From NCBI RefSeq assembly GCF_000685015.1, contig NZ_BAYA01000005.1, positions 487,666-551,665 on the forward strand: a DNA stretch of 64,000 nt, in the 5' to 3' direction. A program made the translations under genes and the position numbers. The DNA comes from Paraburkholderia bannensis NBRC 103871 (GTDB lineage Bacteria; Pseudomonadota; Gammaproteobacteria; Burkholderiales; Burkholderiaceae). A model generated the notes under the pieces. The model saw only the letters and a list, made by a program, of their open reading frames with translations, was not told where the DNA came from and did not search any database. Shown here piece by piece: positions 38,996 through 47,720 of this stretch; position 1 is the stretch's first letter, and each line of letters begins with the position of its first letter.

Positions 38996-39445
38996 TTACT
39001 GCGCGGGCTTCGTGTTGCTGTCGACGCGCTTGGGCTTGGGCGGCGAATCGATCTTCGCGTACTGGAACGCCGGCGTGGCCTTGAGCGCTTCCTTGGTGGC
39101 GCCCGGCAGGTACAGATTGCCGTTGCGTACGTCGAGCGCCGCGATCGGCACGGCGACATCATGCACGCCGACGCCGAGGAAACCGCCCGCCGAGACAATC
39201 GCCGCCGACACCGAACCGTCCGGCGCGACGATCAGGTCGCGCACCGTGCCGATCTTCGCGTTGTCGTCGTTATAGACGGCCTTGCCGAGCACGCTCTTCT
39301 TCACGCTCCAGCCTTCGAGCAGCGCCTGCGATTGCTCGACCGTCACGCTCAGCGGTTGTGCGCCCGCGACCTGGGCTTGCGCGCTCGCGCTGGCTACACC
39401 TGCGGCGATAACAGCGGCCGCCAACATCGTCATGCGAAAAGACAT
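38996..39445 (-). CDS. Exported PRC-barrel domain protein
   Basis: A 149-residue protein with a Sec signal peptide (MTMLAAAVIAAGVASASAQA, cleavage around residue 24) and a PRC-barrel domain (LGKAVYNDDNAKIGTVRDLI, GGFLGVGVHDVAVPIAALDV). PRC-barrels bind RNA-processing or photosynthetic partners in other contexts; exported single-domain forms in proteobacteria have no settled role and are often stress-related. AGGAG precedes the ATG. It is transcribed alone. Confidence 0.82.
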   Translation of the reverse strand: MSFRMTMLAAAVIAAGVASASAQAQVAGAQPLSVTVEQSQALLEGWSVKKSVLGKAVYNDDNAKIGTVRDLIVAPDGSVSAAIVSAGGFLGVGVHDVAVPIAALDVRNGNLYLPGATKEALKATPAFQYAKIDSPPKPKRVDSNTKPAQ

Positions 39446-39631
39446 TTATCGTGCTCCTGGTTTTAGTCCTGATCCGATCAGGGTGGCGCCGGGTTCAGAC
39501 GCGGCCGCGATCAAGACATCGGATCGACATACTAGCGGGAATGCACGAAAGCTGCGCTTAAGCTGAATGCCGCACCGTGATTCGATCAAATGTACGCTCG
39601 AATGTCGCGGAACCGAAGCACTGCCAGCGCA

Positions 39632-40660
39632 TCACGGAATGCGGGTGCGCGTGACATCGACGACCTGTTCCTCGCCGTCGAACAGGGGGACAGGCAAGGG
39701 CGCGGGCCGTCGCGCGAGCCATGCGCCTTTCCAGATCATCAGCAGGTGATAGTAGAGCCGCATGCTCAAGCCGAACCGGTACGCATACAGATGCGTCAGC
39801 GCGAGATTGAGACCGGCGCGCGCCTGGCGGTTGCGCGCGAGCAGCGAAACCACGATAGGCGCGAGACGGCGCAGGGCGAGTCGCCGCGCCGGTTCGAGTT
39901 CGGGCGGCAAGGCCAGCGCTTCGAGAAAATGCCAGGCGGCGAGCGACGAAGCGCTGGGCGTCTGACGTGTTGCCGCTGACACTGAGAACTCGGTCTTGCG
40001 ATAACACGAGACATAGTCGTCGACAAAACAGACGCCGCGCGCGGCCAGACATAGACGCACGCCAAAGACGAAATCGCAGCACACCGCGAATTGCTGGTTG
40101 TCGCCGTCGCCGTAGCCGACGCGCTTGACGAGCGCGGCGTCCGCAAGCCAGCCGTTGTTCGGAAACATCTGCACGATGCCCGTGCGTCCCGCGAGCGGCT
40201 GCACGCCAGCGGCTTGCGGCGTGCGGTGATACGCGTGATTCATGCGCCGGCTCGACGCGTAATCGATGCGGCCATCCGCATCGGTTTCATATTGATTGCC
40301 GAACGCGACTTCGATGCCGGGATGCAGCGTCCATTGCGCCAGCAGCCGCTCGATACAGTGGTCGAGCAGAAAATCGTCGTCGTGGATCAACAGGATCTTG
40401 TCGCCCGTCGCGCGCTCGAACAGGCTCGCGACATTGCGCGCCTGGCCGAGCGCGGGCACATTGCGCCGGTACACAATGCGTGCATCGCCCGCGAAGCGCC
40501 GGGCGATCAATTGCCCGGTGTGGGTGTCGGGCGAATCGTCGCCGATCACGATTTCAATATTCAAATGCGTCTGCGCAAGACACGACTCAATGCAGCGGAT
40601 CAGCAGATCCGGGCGATCGCACGTGGGCAGACAGATAGAGACGCGCGTTGTTATCGTCAT
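39632..40660 (-). CDS. Family 2 glycosyltransferase
   Basis: A 342-residue GT-A fold glycosyltransferase. RVSICLPTCDRPDLLIRCIE opens the nucleotide-sugar domain, IGDDSPD and LLIHDDDFLLDH supply the Asp residues (DxD-like), and the C-terminal third is more hydrophobic and basic. It is the only sugar-polymer gene here, so the acceptor is unknown; orphan GT2 genes are often acquired or phase-variable envelope modifiers. ATG 40660 is the start nearest the conserved fold; the longer frame upstream is in AT-rich noncoding DNA. Confidence 0.82.
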   Translation of the reverse strand: MTITTRVSICLPTCDRPDLLIRCIESCLAQTHLNIEIVIGDDSPDTHTGQLIARRFAGDARIVYRRNVPALGQARNVASLFERATGDKILLIHDDDFLLDHCIERLLAQWTLHPGIEVAFGNQYETDADGRIDYASSRRMNHAYHRTPQAAGVQPLAGRTGIVQMFPNNGWLADAALVKRVGYGDGDNQQFAVCCDFVFGVRLCLAARGVCFVDDYVSCYRKTEFSVSAATRQTPSASSLAAWHFLEALALPPELEPARRLALRRLAPIVVSLLARNRQARAGLNLALTHLYAYRFGLSMRLYYHLLMIWKGAWLARRPAPLPVPLFDGEEQVVDVTRTRIP

Positions 40661-41004
40661 GGGCCTACCCCAACTCAAAATTGCCTGATAAAGGTTCGCA
40701 AAAGCAGTTCGCATTGCGAACGTCAAACAGTTGGCATGACGGTAAGGGATAAAAACTCGAAAGAAATTGAAAATAAATCGCAAGCTATTCGAATGCGGGA
40801 AAACGCTGATTTAAAAGGAATTTAAACCGAATCGTCTGACAATTTAAAGAGTAAGTAGATGTTTCAATGCTGACACGCACCTTGCCATTTACTAACAATG
40901 AATCGCGTTTAAGGCTGCGCAAAACTGCACGCAAGTTCGCAGGAACGTTTGCGGGTCGATTAGCATGTCGGTTTTAAAGCACGGCCTTGCCACGCCAGTG
41001 CCGG
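40661..41004. promoter_or_regulatory. AT-rich divergent region between the glycosyltransferase and FUSC-like genes
   Basis: The 344-bp gap is noticeably AT-rich from about 40720 to 40900 and has no credible coding frame. It should hold both promoters and may be a target for H-NS-like silencing, given its composition; I recognised no specific operator. Confidence 0.4.
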
Positions 41005-42129
41005 ATGACTCCGTTTGCCGCCATGACGCCCAACTCCTACGTTCATAAACCGCTCACGCCATTTCGCCGCGCGCTCGCGCGTTTCTCCCTGTCCGAAATG
41101 GCGAAATACACCAAGCTCACGCTCGGCATGTGGATCGGTTTCGCGATTCCTTATCACTACGGCTATCCCGATGCCGCCGTCGCGCTGGCCGGTTCGACCA
41201 TGCTCACGCTGGCGCTGGGGAGTTCGATTTCCGCCGCGCGCGGCTATTTCTATAAGCGCGTCACCTCGAACCTGGTGGCCATGCCCATCGGCACATTGCT
41301 GATCTGGCTGACCGCGCCGCATCTCTGGCTCGGCGTATTGCTGCTGCCGATCGTGATTTTCGCGATCGTGCGCGTGAGGCCGTCGGTGTTCCAGATGACC
41401 AGCATCACCGTGCCGATGACGCTCGTGCTCTATACCGGCGAACATATTCCGCTGCTGGAGCAGCGGTTGATCGGCGTGGTGCTGGGCATGCTGCTCGGCT
41501 TCATCATCCAGCAGATCGTGTTTCCGCCCGATCACGGCTACTGGGCCAATACGCTCGTCAACGAAGGCAATGAGCGCGCGCTCGCGCTGCTCGACGGGAT
41601 TGCCAGCGGCACGCTCGACCGCTCGCAGTTGCGCACGGCCACGGCCGCGCTGCGCAAATCGAGCAGCAACCTGAAAGAAGCGCACGACCTGCTCAAGGCC
41701 GATCTCGCTCAATCGTGGGTCTCGCCGCATCTGCAACGCAATCGTGCGCGCACGCCGCTGTTCTGGTGCTATCACGAACTGTTCGATTCGGTGGTCAACT
41801 TCCTGGAGACCTTCGATACCTTCAACGCGCAATTCGAGACCTTGAATGCGCAATGGAAAGCGGATTTCCGCCAGGGACTCGGGCGCCTCGTCGAAGCGCA
41901 TCGCCAGCTTGCGGAAGTCGCCGATCTGCGCGTCGAGCGCCCCGGCCTGACGATGCGGCCGCTGCCGATGTCGTCGCTTCATGCGCTGGTCGAAGCCCTG
42001 CCTGCGGCGGGCGTCTACACGAGCGTTTATCTGGGCCACCTGACCGGCTACGGCATCCTGCTGTCGCGCCTGAACACGATGCATACGGAACACCTGGGCG
42101 AAGCTGCACAGCAGGCAGCGACGTCATAA
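41005..42129 (+). CDS. FUSC/aromatic acid exporter-like membrane protein
   Basis: A protein of about 374 residues. The first ~180 residues have about five to six hydrophobic spans (LTLGMWIGFAIPYHYGYPDA, LGVLLLPIVIFAIVRVRPSV, RLIGVVLGMLLGFIIQQIVF) and the rest is a soluble helical region, as in the FUSC/ArAE exporter family but half the usual length. It may work as a dimer to extrude an aromatic acid or other small molecule. Several Met codons near 40987-41023 could be the start and none has a clear ribosome-binding site; I chose the second. Confidence 0.7.
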   Translation: MTPFAAMTPNSYVHKPLTPFRRALARFSLSEMAKYTKLTLGMWIGFAIPYHYGYPDAAVALAGSTMLTLALGSSISAARGYFYKRVTSNLVAMPIGTLLIWLTAPHLWLGVLLLPIVIFAIVRVRPSVFQMTSITVPMTLVLYTGEHIPLLEQRLIGVVLGMLLGFIIQQIVFPPDHGYWANTLVNEGNERALALLDGIASGTLDRSQLRTATAALRKSSSNLKEAHDLLKADLAQSWVSPHLQRNRARTPLFWCYHELFDSVVNFLETFDTFNAQFETLNAQWKADFRQGLGRLVEAHRQLAEVADLRVERPGLTMRPLPMSSLHALVEALPAAGVYTSVYLGHLTGYGILLSRLNTMHTEHLGEAAQQAATS

Positions 42130-42165
42130 CGGGTACGCCGCAGCAGCCGTTTTTTCGCTGTAGCG

Positions 42166-42192
42166 TGGCGAAGAGAAAATAATTCTTCGCCA
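42166..42192 (+). terminator. Hairpin after the FUSC-like gene
   Basis: TGGCGAAGA-GAAAATAAT-TCTTCGCCA, a 9-bp perfect stem 37 bp past the stop, without a T tract. Confidence 0.55.
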
Positions 42193-42314
42193 GTGCGAAA
42201 GCGGCCCCTAATTTGGAACCACTTTCTACAAGGTGCCACGTAGCATAGATCCCCATTCCAGACGTAATTTCAAGACGCATTCAGACGCAATCCAGACGAA
42301 TACGGGCAAACAGA

Positions 42315-43469
42315 ATGGGCGACAACCTGCATTACTTCGACTACGCGGCGACGACGCCGGCCGACCCGCGCGTGATCGCGGCCATGTGCGAGTGCCTCGG
42401 CATGGACGGCGCGTTCGGCAATCCGGCCTCCAGCTCGCACGCGGCGGGCGTGAAGGCGCGCGCGCTCGTGGAGCAGGGCCGTGCGCAGGTCGCGGCGCTG
42501 ATCGGCGCATCGGCCGACGAGATCGTCTGGACGTCGGGCGCCACCGAATCGAACAATCTCGCCCTCAAGGGGTTCGCCGAAACGGCCACGCGCCGCCATC
42601 TCGTCACGAGTTGCCTCGAACACAAGGCGATTCTCGACACCATGGCGAGCCTCGAACAGCGTGGCATGCAGGCGAGCTATCTGCGCCCGGACGCCGACGG
42701 CAATATCACCGCCGCTGCCGTAAAGGCCGCTCTGCGCCCGGACACCGGCCTCGTTTCGCTGATGCTGGTGAACAACGAAATCGGCACGCTCACCGATATC
42801 GCGGCCATTGCGCCGCTGGTGCATGAAGCGGGCGCGCTGCTGCACGTGGACGCGGCGCAGGCGCTGGGCAAGACGCCGATCGACGTGAAGGCGATGGGCA
42901 TCGACCTGCTGTCGATGTCGGCGCACAAGGTGTATGGGCCCAAGGGCATTGGCGCGCTCTACGTGAGCCGCGAAGCCGCTGCGCGCATCGCGCCGCAGAT
43001 GCACGGCGGCGGCCACGAGCGCGGCCTGCGCTCGGGCACGCTGGCGACGCACCAGATCGTCGGCATGGGCACGGCCTGCGCGCTGGCGAAGGAACTGATG
43101 GACGCCGACACGCAGCGCATCGCGCAGCTTGCGCAGCAGTTGCTCGACGGCGTGCGCGACCTGGAGATCGTCACGCAGAACGCGCGCAACGCGCGCCGCA
43201 TCCCCCACACGCTGAGCCTCACCCTCGACTCGAACGGCTTCTTCCCGTTCATGCTGGCCGCCGACCTGGCCGTGTCGTCGACTTCGGCGTGTAACTCGGC
43301 TTCGGGCGCGCCTTCGCATGTGCTGAGCGCAATCGGCCTGAGCGCCGAAGCGGCCAGCCGCACGCTGCGCTTCAGCCTGGGCCGTTACACCACGGCGCAG
43401 GACGTCGATCACGCGATTGCTTGCATTCGCGCAGTGGTCGCGCAATGCGCGCCTCGCGCCACCGCGTAA
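42315..43469 (+). CDS. Cysteine desulfurase-like class V aminotransferase
   Basis: A 384-residue PLP enzyme of the NifS/IscS group. The PLP lysine is K205 in MSAHKVYGPKG, the cofactor His is in TSCLEHKAIL, and the catalytic cysteine loop is STSACNSASGAPS (C326). It should remove sulfur from cysteine as a persulfide on C326. It is not within an isc or suf operon, so the acceptor may be a tRNA thiolase or a free-standing sulfur protein. The ribosome-binding site is weak. Confidence 0.87.
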   Translation: MGDNLHYFDYAATTPADPRVIAAMCECLGMDGAFGNPASSSHAAGVKARALVEQGRAQVAALIGASADEIVWTSGATESNNLALKGFAETATRRHLVTSCLEHKAILDTMASLEQRGMQASYLRPDADGNITAAAVKAALRPDTGLVSLMLVNNEIGTLTDIAAIAPLVHEAGALLHVDAAQALGKTPIDVKAMGIDLLSMSAHKVYGPKGIGALYVSREAAARIAPQMHGGGHERGLRSGTLATHQIVGMGTACALAKELMDADTQRIAQLAQQLLDGVRDLEIVTQNARNARRIPHTLSLTLDSNGFFPFMLAADLAVSSTSACNSASGAPSHVLSAIGLSAEAASRTLRFSLGRYTTAQDVDHAIACIRAVVAQCAPRATA

Positions 43470-43494
43470 GGACGCGTAGAGTACGGGGCGAGTC

Positions 43495-43561
43495 AGCGCC
43501 CGCGTAAATTGCCGCGCCGCCTGGAGGTCTTCCGGCGGCGCGTGCATTTTGCGCGGGCGCT
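43495..43561 (+). terminator. Nested GC-rich hairpin after the desulfurase-like gene
   Basis: Outer arms AGCGCCCGCG (43495-43504) and CGCGGGCGCT (43552-43561) enclose inner arms CGCGCCGCC (43513-43521) and GGCGGCGCG (43534-43542). It is a strong structure in a short gap before the ROK kinase gene. Confidence 0.65.
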
Positions 43562-43591
43562 TTGCTGTCCTTCGCGACCGATGAGCGCCCG

Positions 43592-44548
43592 ATGCCCGAC
43601 ACCGTCACTTCCTCGAACGAAGCCCCCCTCTACGCCGCCGATATTGGCGGTTCCTTCATGCGCCTCGCGGCCTGTGCGCCCGACGGTTCGCTCACGCCAC
43701 TCGCGAAGCAGCCGACGCCCGCGCGCGACTGGCCGCAATTCGCCGATGCGCTGGCCGCGATGCTCGCCGCGCACGCGCATCTCGACACCGTGCGCCAGCG
43801 CGCGCCGCTTGCGCTGTCCATCGCCGGGTTGATCGATCCGCTAGACGGCGTGGCGTTCTCCGCCAATCTTCCCTGCATCACGGGCCGCGCGCTGGCGAGC
43901 GAACTGGCAGCGCGTCTGGATCGCGCCGTGTACGCCGCCAATGACGCCGATTGCCTCGCGCTCGCCGAAGCCGTTTCAGGCGCGGGCGCGGGACATCGCG
44001 TGGTGTTCAGCGCGGTGCTGGGTACGGGCGTGGGCGGCGGCCTGGTCGCGGATGGCCGCTTGATCCGCGGCGCGGGCGGCGTGACGGGCGAGTGGGGCCA
44101 CGGGCCGATCGTGAACACGCAATGTACGATCGACGGCGAAACGCTGGCGGTGCCGCGTTTTGCGTGCGGCTGCGGGCAAACCGGCTGCGTCGATACCATC
44201 GGCGGCGCACGCGGCATCGAACGCCTGCACGCGCACCTGCATGGCGCAACGAAAAGCAGTCATGCGATCCTCGAAGCGTGGCAGCAAGGCGATGCCGCCG
44301 CGACGCGCACGCTCGACGTCTGGCGCGAACTGGTTGCAGACCCGCTCGCGGCGGTCGTGAACGTCACGGGCGCTTCCGTGGTGACCGTGGGCGGCGGGCT
44401 TGCTTCGGCGGGCGCGCTGATCGAGAAGCTCGATCTGGCCGTACGCGCGCGCGTGCTGATCCGGCGCGAACAGCCGCTCGTCGTGCCGGGCCGTTATCGC
44501 GACGAGGGCGGCTTGACCGGCGCGGCGTGGCTCGCGCGGCAATCGTAA
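43592..44548 (+). CDS. ROK family sugar kinase (N-acetylglucosamine kinase-like)
   Basis: A 318-residue ROK protein. It has the phosphate-binding YAADIGGSFMRLA, the catalytic Asp region YAANDADCLALAEA, GEWGHGPIVN and the zinc-binding FACGCGQTGCVDTIGG. Closest in character to NagK or glucokinase-like ROK kinases, it would phosphorylate a hexose or N-acetylhexosamine with ATP. It is followed 24 bp later by cutC on the same strand, so the two may be co-transcribed. Confidence 0.85.
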   Translation: MPDTVTSSNEAPLYAADIGGSFMRLAACAPDGSLTPLAKQPTPARDWPQFADALAAMLAAHAHLDTVRQRAPLALSIAGLIDPLDGVAFSANLPCITGRALASELAARLDRAVYAANDADCLALAEAVSGAGAGHRVVFSAVLGTGVGGGLVADGRLIRGAGGVTGEWGHGPIVNTQCTIDGETLAVPRFACGCGQTGCVDTIGGARGIERLHAHLHGATKSSHAILEAWQQGDAAATRTLDVWRELVADPLAAVVNVTGASVVTVGGGLASAGALIEKLDLAVRARVLIRREQPLVVPGRYRDEGGLTGAAWLARQS

Positions 44549-44572
44549 ATACGCTGGAAAACGAGGATCAAA

Positions 44573-45298
44573 ATGCCTGTATTGCTCGAAGTCTGCGTCG
44601 ATAGCCCCGAGGGTCTCGAAGCCGCGATTGCTGGCGGCGCGGATCGCATCGAACTGTGTTCCGCGCTCGACCTGGGCGGCCTTACGCCCACGCCGGGGCT
44701 GATCGCGGCAGCCGCGCGCGCGCCGGTTCCGGTCTACGCGATGATCCGTCCGCACGCGCGCTCGTTTGCCTGGACGCCCGCCGACGCTACGGCGATGCAA
44801 GCCGAAATCGACGCCGTGCGCGCTGCGGGCCTCGCGGGCGTCGTGCTCGGCGCGGCGCTTCCCGATGGCGCGCTCGACGTGACGTTGCTGGGAACATTGC
44901 GGGCGCGCGCACTGGGACTTGGCGCGACGCTGCATCGCGTGTTCGACCTCGTGCCCGATCCGGCGGCCGCGCTCGAAGCAGCCGTCGCGCTGGGCTTCGA
45001 GCGCATCCTCACGTCAGGCGGCGCGGTACGCGCGGAAGACGGCCTCGCGCATCTCGTCGCACTGGAGCGCCAGGCGGCGGCCCGCATCGGCATCATGCCG
45101 GGAAGCGGGGTATCGGCGGCCAATGTTGCGCGCATCGTTCAAGCCGTTGGCGCGAGCGAGGTGCATGCGTCGTGCCGCGAAGCGTTCACGACGGATGACA
45201 GCAAAGGTGTCGAACTGGGTTTTTTCCCGGCACGCCAGGGCGCGACGAGCGCGAGCGCCGTGCAGGCGCTCAAACGCGCGCTCGCGAATATCGACTGA
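44573..45298 (+). CDS. cutC: CutC family protein
   Basis: A 241-residue TIM-barrel protein matching CutC: MPVLLEVCVDSPEGLEAAIA at the start, ADRIELCSALDLGGLTPTPG and ILTSGG...GIMPGSGV later. CutC was first linked to copper tolerance in Escherichia coli, but that role is disputed and its chemistry is not settled. GAGG precedes the ATG. It is probably co-transcribed with the ROK kinase gene and converges with the DUF2278 gene 24 bp away. Confidence 0.9.
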   Translation: MPVLLEVCVDSPEGLEAAIAGGADRIELCSALDLGGLTPTPGLIAAAARAPVPVYAMIRPHARSFAWTPADATAMQAEIDAVRAAGLAGVVLGAALPDGALDVTLLGTLRARALGLGATLHRVFDLVPDPAAALEAAVALGFERILTSGGAVRAEDGLAHLVALERQAAARIGIMPGSGVSAANVARIVQAVGASEVHASCREAFTTDDSKGVELGFFPARQGATSASAVQALKRALANID

Positions 45299-45322
45299 GC
45301 GCGCGTTGACTCGGCAGCGCGG

Positions 45323-45988
45323 TTACGAAATCGGCTTCGAATCCGCCGTGGGGTTGCCCAGATTGTCGGTGGGCACCCATTGCTGGTCGAACGCGGCGAC
45401 ATAAAGCGCCCATTGCGGCTCGCCCAGATCGACGAGCAGCGCGCCGTCCTGCCAGATGTCGTTGTGATCGTTGCTGTCGTCGCCGGGACGATGGATGAAC
45501 GAGCCCTTCGACCCCTGGTTCATGTGGACGTCGTGCACGCCGTCGCCCTCGCTATAGAAGCGGCCGAACACGTAGACGTCGTTGCCCGCCTGCTGCGCGC
45601 GCTCCAGCAGACGCTTGAGCGTGGCGACGGGCTCGACGGTTTCGGTGCCGTCCATCACGTCGCTGTCGCGCCAGTTGCCGGTGTTGGCGAGAAAATCGCT
45701 GCGCTCGAAATCGATGGCGGGCAGCGCGCTCTGGCCTGTCAGATCCTGCGAGCCCGAAGCGGCCTCCTTCAGCGTCGCCAGCACCTCATGGCGGAAGTCG
45801 AACAGCAGCTTGTATTTGAGCAGGTCGTCCGCGTCGGTCGTGCCGACGTTCACCGCGACGTCCCATTGCGCGCCCGCAACCGAGACGCCGAAGTGCAGGT
45901 GGTACTGCACTTCATGAGGCCGCCGCATGGACTTGAGCTGCGGCGCGCTCACGATCTTGCCCTTCGCATAGCCGTAAGGAAGCGACAT
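45323..45988 (-). CDS. DUF2278 (YukJ-like) family protein
   Basis: A 221-residue cytosolic protein matching the DUF2278/YukJ family: LPYGYAKGKIVSAPQL at the start, WDVAVNVGTTDADDLLKYKL, then VYVFGRFYSEGDGVHDVHMN and HNDIWQDGALLVD. The family is conserved in Bacillus and Burkholderia and has no proven function; it resembles proteins with a beta-propeller or glyoxalase-like fold in my reading, but I would not assign one. GGAG lies 10 nt ahead of the ATG. Confidence 0.8.
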   Translation of the reverse strand: MSLPYGYAKGKIVSAPQLKSMRRPHEVQYHLHFGVSVAGAQWDVAVNVGTTDADDLLKYKLLFDFRHEVLATLKEAASGSQDLTGQSALPAIDFERSDFLANTGNWRDSDVMDGTETVEPVATLKRLLERAQQAGNDVYVFGRFYSEGDGVHDVHMNQGSKGSFIHRPGDDSNDHNDIWQDGALLVDLGEPQWALYVAAFDQQWVPTDNLGNPTADSKPIS

Positions 45989-46106
45989 CTTTCACGTCTC
46001 CATTAGAGAAACGAGCCATCGTAGGCGCGTTGCGTGACAGTTATGCTGCGTGCGATGCGGCGCGGGTGAATCCACCTCGATCCGCCGCGATCTGCCTGGA
46101 TCCGCA

Positions 46107-46616
46107 TCATTCCGATGCCCATTGCGCGAGCGTGGCCACGGTGTTCATGTTGCGCGCCGTGCCGTCCTTGCCCGAGACAATCTTGAGCTTCGAGCGGCCG
46201 ATGCCGTCGGGGTAATAGACGTAGATTTCGCGCTTGCCCAGCGCAAGCTGCTCGGTGCCGTGGCCGCTGAGCCTGTCGAGCGCATCGGCGGGCGGTGCGG
46301 CGTCCAGGAAGATCGCGACAGTGCGTTCGGGCGGCGCGTCGGCGAAGGGGTTATCGGCGAGTACCGCGGCCATTTCATCGGCGTTGCGCAGGAGTACGCC
46401 CACAGGTTTGCCTGCGTACTCTTCCAGGCTTTGTTCGAGCCGCTTTTTAACGCTTGCCGCCGCGAGCCGGCTTTCGAACACCACGTTGCCGCTCGCGATA
46501 TAGGTGCGCACGTTCGTGAAGCCGAGCGCCTCGCACATCGCGCGCAGCTCGGGCATGGGCAGTTTGCCGGTGCCGCCAACATTCACGGCACGCAAGAGAG
46601 CGATATAGGTAGGCAT
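46107..46616 (-). CDS. DUF1697 family protein
   Basis: A 169-residue protein of the DUF1697 family: MPTYIALLRAVNVGGTGKLP, YIASGNVVFES and KIVSGKDGTARNMNTVATLA are its hallmarks. The function is unknown; it is a common single-gene family in soil bacteria. ATG 46616 gives the conserved N terminus. It is divergent from the flavodoxin gene over a 146-bp gap that contains a 26-bp tandem duplication. Confidence 0.87.
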   Translation of the reverse strand: MPTYIALLRAVNVGGTGKLPMPELRAMCEALGFTNVRTYIASGNVVFESRLAAASVKKRLEQSLEEYAGKPVGVLLRNADEMAAVLADNPFADAPPERTVAIFLDAAPPADALDRLSGHGTEQLALGKREIYVYYPDGIGRSKLKIVSGKDGTARNMNTVATLAQWASE

Positions 46617-46634
46617 GGGCGCATGGTACGCGAT

Positions 46635-46690
46635 TGCATGAGCGGCTTGCAGAAGCGGCTTGCATGAGCGGCTTGCAGAAGCGGCTTGCA
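46635..46690. repeat. 26-bp tandem duplication between divergent genes
   Basis: TGCATGAGCGGCTTGCAGAA then GCGGCT, the 26-bp unit at 46635-46660, is repeated exactly at 46661-46686 and a third, broken unit (TGCACGAGC) follows. The unit itself carries a repeat of GCGGCTTGCA. It probably arose by slippage and lies in the promoter gap of the flavodoxin gene. Confidence 0.7.
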
Positions 46691-46762
46691 CGAGCCGCGC
46701 GGTATCATCGCTGCGCGCGGCCTGCCAACCCGGCTTGCTGGCGGATCGATGAGCCTGTAACC

Positions 46763-47263
46763 ATGAAGACGCTGCTGATCGTCTATCACACGATGACCGG
46801 AGGCACGCAGCAGATGGCCGAGGCCGCTGCCGCCGCGGCACGCGAGCAGGCCGACGAACATCAACTGGCCATCCGGCTGCAACGCGCCCACGAAACACAA
46901 CCCGCCGACGTGCTTGTCGCGGACGGCTATCTCTTCGCCACGCCCGAAAACCTCGCGGCCATCTCCGGCCTCATGAAGGACTTCTTCGACCGCTGCTATT
47001 ACGCGGCACTCGATCGCGTCAACGGCCGTCCTTACGCGGTCATGGTCTGCGCGGGCAGCGACGGCCAGAACGCCCTGCGCCAGATCGATCGCATCGCCAC
47101 GGGCTGGCGGCTGAAGTCCGTCGCCGATGGCCTGATCGTCTGCACCCATGCACAGACGCCCGAGCGCATTCTCGCGCCCAAGACCATCGGCGCAGACGAT
47201 CTTGCGCGTTGCGCGGAACTCGGCGCGGGCCTCGCGGCGGGGTTGGTGCTCGGCGTGTTCTGA
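46763..47263 (+). CDS. Flavodoxin/NAD(P)H-dependent oxidoreductase
   Basis: A 166-residue flavodoxin-fold protein. MKTLLIVYHTMTGGTQQMAE forms the FMN phosphate loop (TMTGGT), and GYLFATPENLAAISGLMKDF with FDRCYYAALD gives the second FMN-contacting loop. It is similar to small NADPH:FMN reductase-type proteins that reduce quinones or nitro compounds. ATG 46763 is chosen because it starts the fold exactly; the preceding in-frame residues derive from the repeat region. Confidence 0.8.
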   Translation: MKTLLIVYHTMTGGTQQMAEAAAAAAREQADEHQLAIRLQRAHETQPADVLVADGYLFATPENLAAISGLMKDFFDRCYYAALDRVNGRPYAVMVCAGSDGQNALRQIDRIATGWRLKSVADGLIVCTHAQTPERILAPKTIGADDLARCAELGAGLAAGLVLGVF

Positions 47264-47399
47264 TCGGTTTTTAGGCAGTGTTGTAAAGCATTGTCAGGGG
47301 CGACGTGACATCGTCAACTCTGACGTCGTGCTGGCGTTTATGCGGAAGTCGGCCCATCGAAGAAGGGTCGGCTTCAACCTTCTAACGGCAGGAACCGCT

Positions 47400-47618
47400 A
47401 TGAAACGCATTCTTTTCGCCAGCTTTGCCTTGTTCGCCTGCACGGCTGCGTTTGCGCAGGAAACCTCGGCGCCCACGCATCATCGTCATCACAGCGGCAA
47501 GCATCACCACACCGCTCGCACCACTCACCACGCCTACACGAAAGCCCAGCCGCAGCACAACAATGACTCTGTGGCCGACCGCGCCCAGCCGCTTGAGTCC
47601 GCCGACTTCAAGCCGTGA
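47400..47618 (+). CDS. Small exported histidine-rich protein
   Basis: A 72-residue protein: Sec signal peptide MKRILFASFALFACTAAFAQ, then a mature part with ten His residues in 25 positions (THHRHHSGKHHHTARTTHHA) and a plain acidic tail. Such small His-rich periplasmic peptides usually bind nickel, copper or zinc or act as metal buffers. It is far too short to be an enzyme. No metal-transport gene is directly adjacent, so the metal is unknown. Confidence 0.7.
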   Translation: MKRILFASFALFACTAAFAQETSAPTHHRHHSGKHHHTARTTHHAYTKAQPQHNNDSVADRAQPLESADFKP

Positions 47619-47720
47619 TTTGCATGCGCGCCATCAAGGAGCGCGCCTGTTACCAGGATAGAAACTGGCGCGCTTCTTCCATAATGCCCGGCTCAATCAA
47701 GCATGCAGGATGACGAATTA

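Noticed and set aside
32938..39445. Horizontal acquisition of the acyl-CoA operon and flanks
   Set aside because: No integrase, direct repeats or change in composition bounds the region; it looks like ordinary accessory chromosome content.
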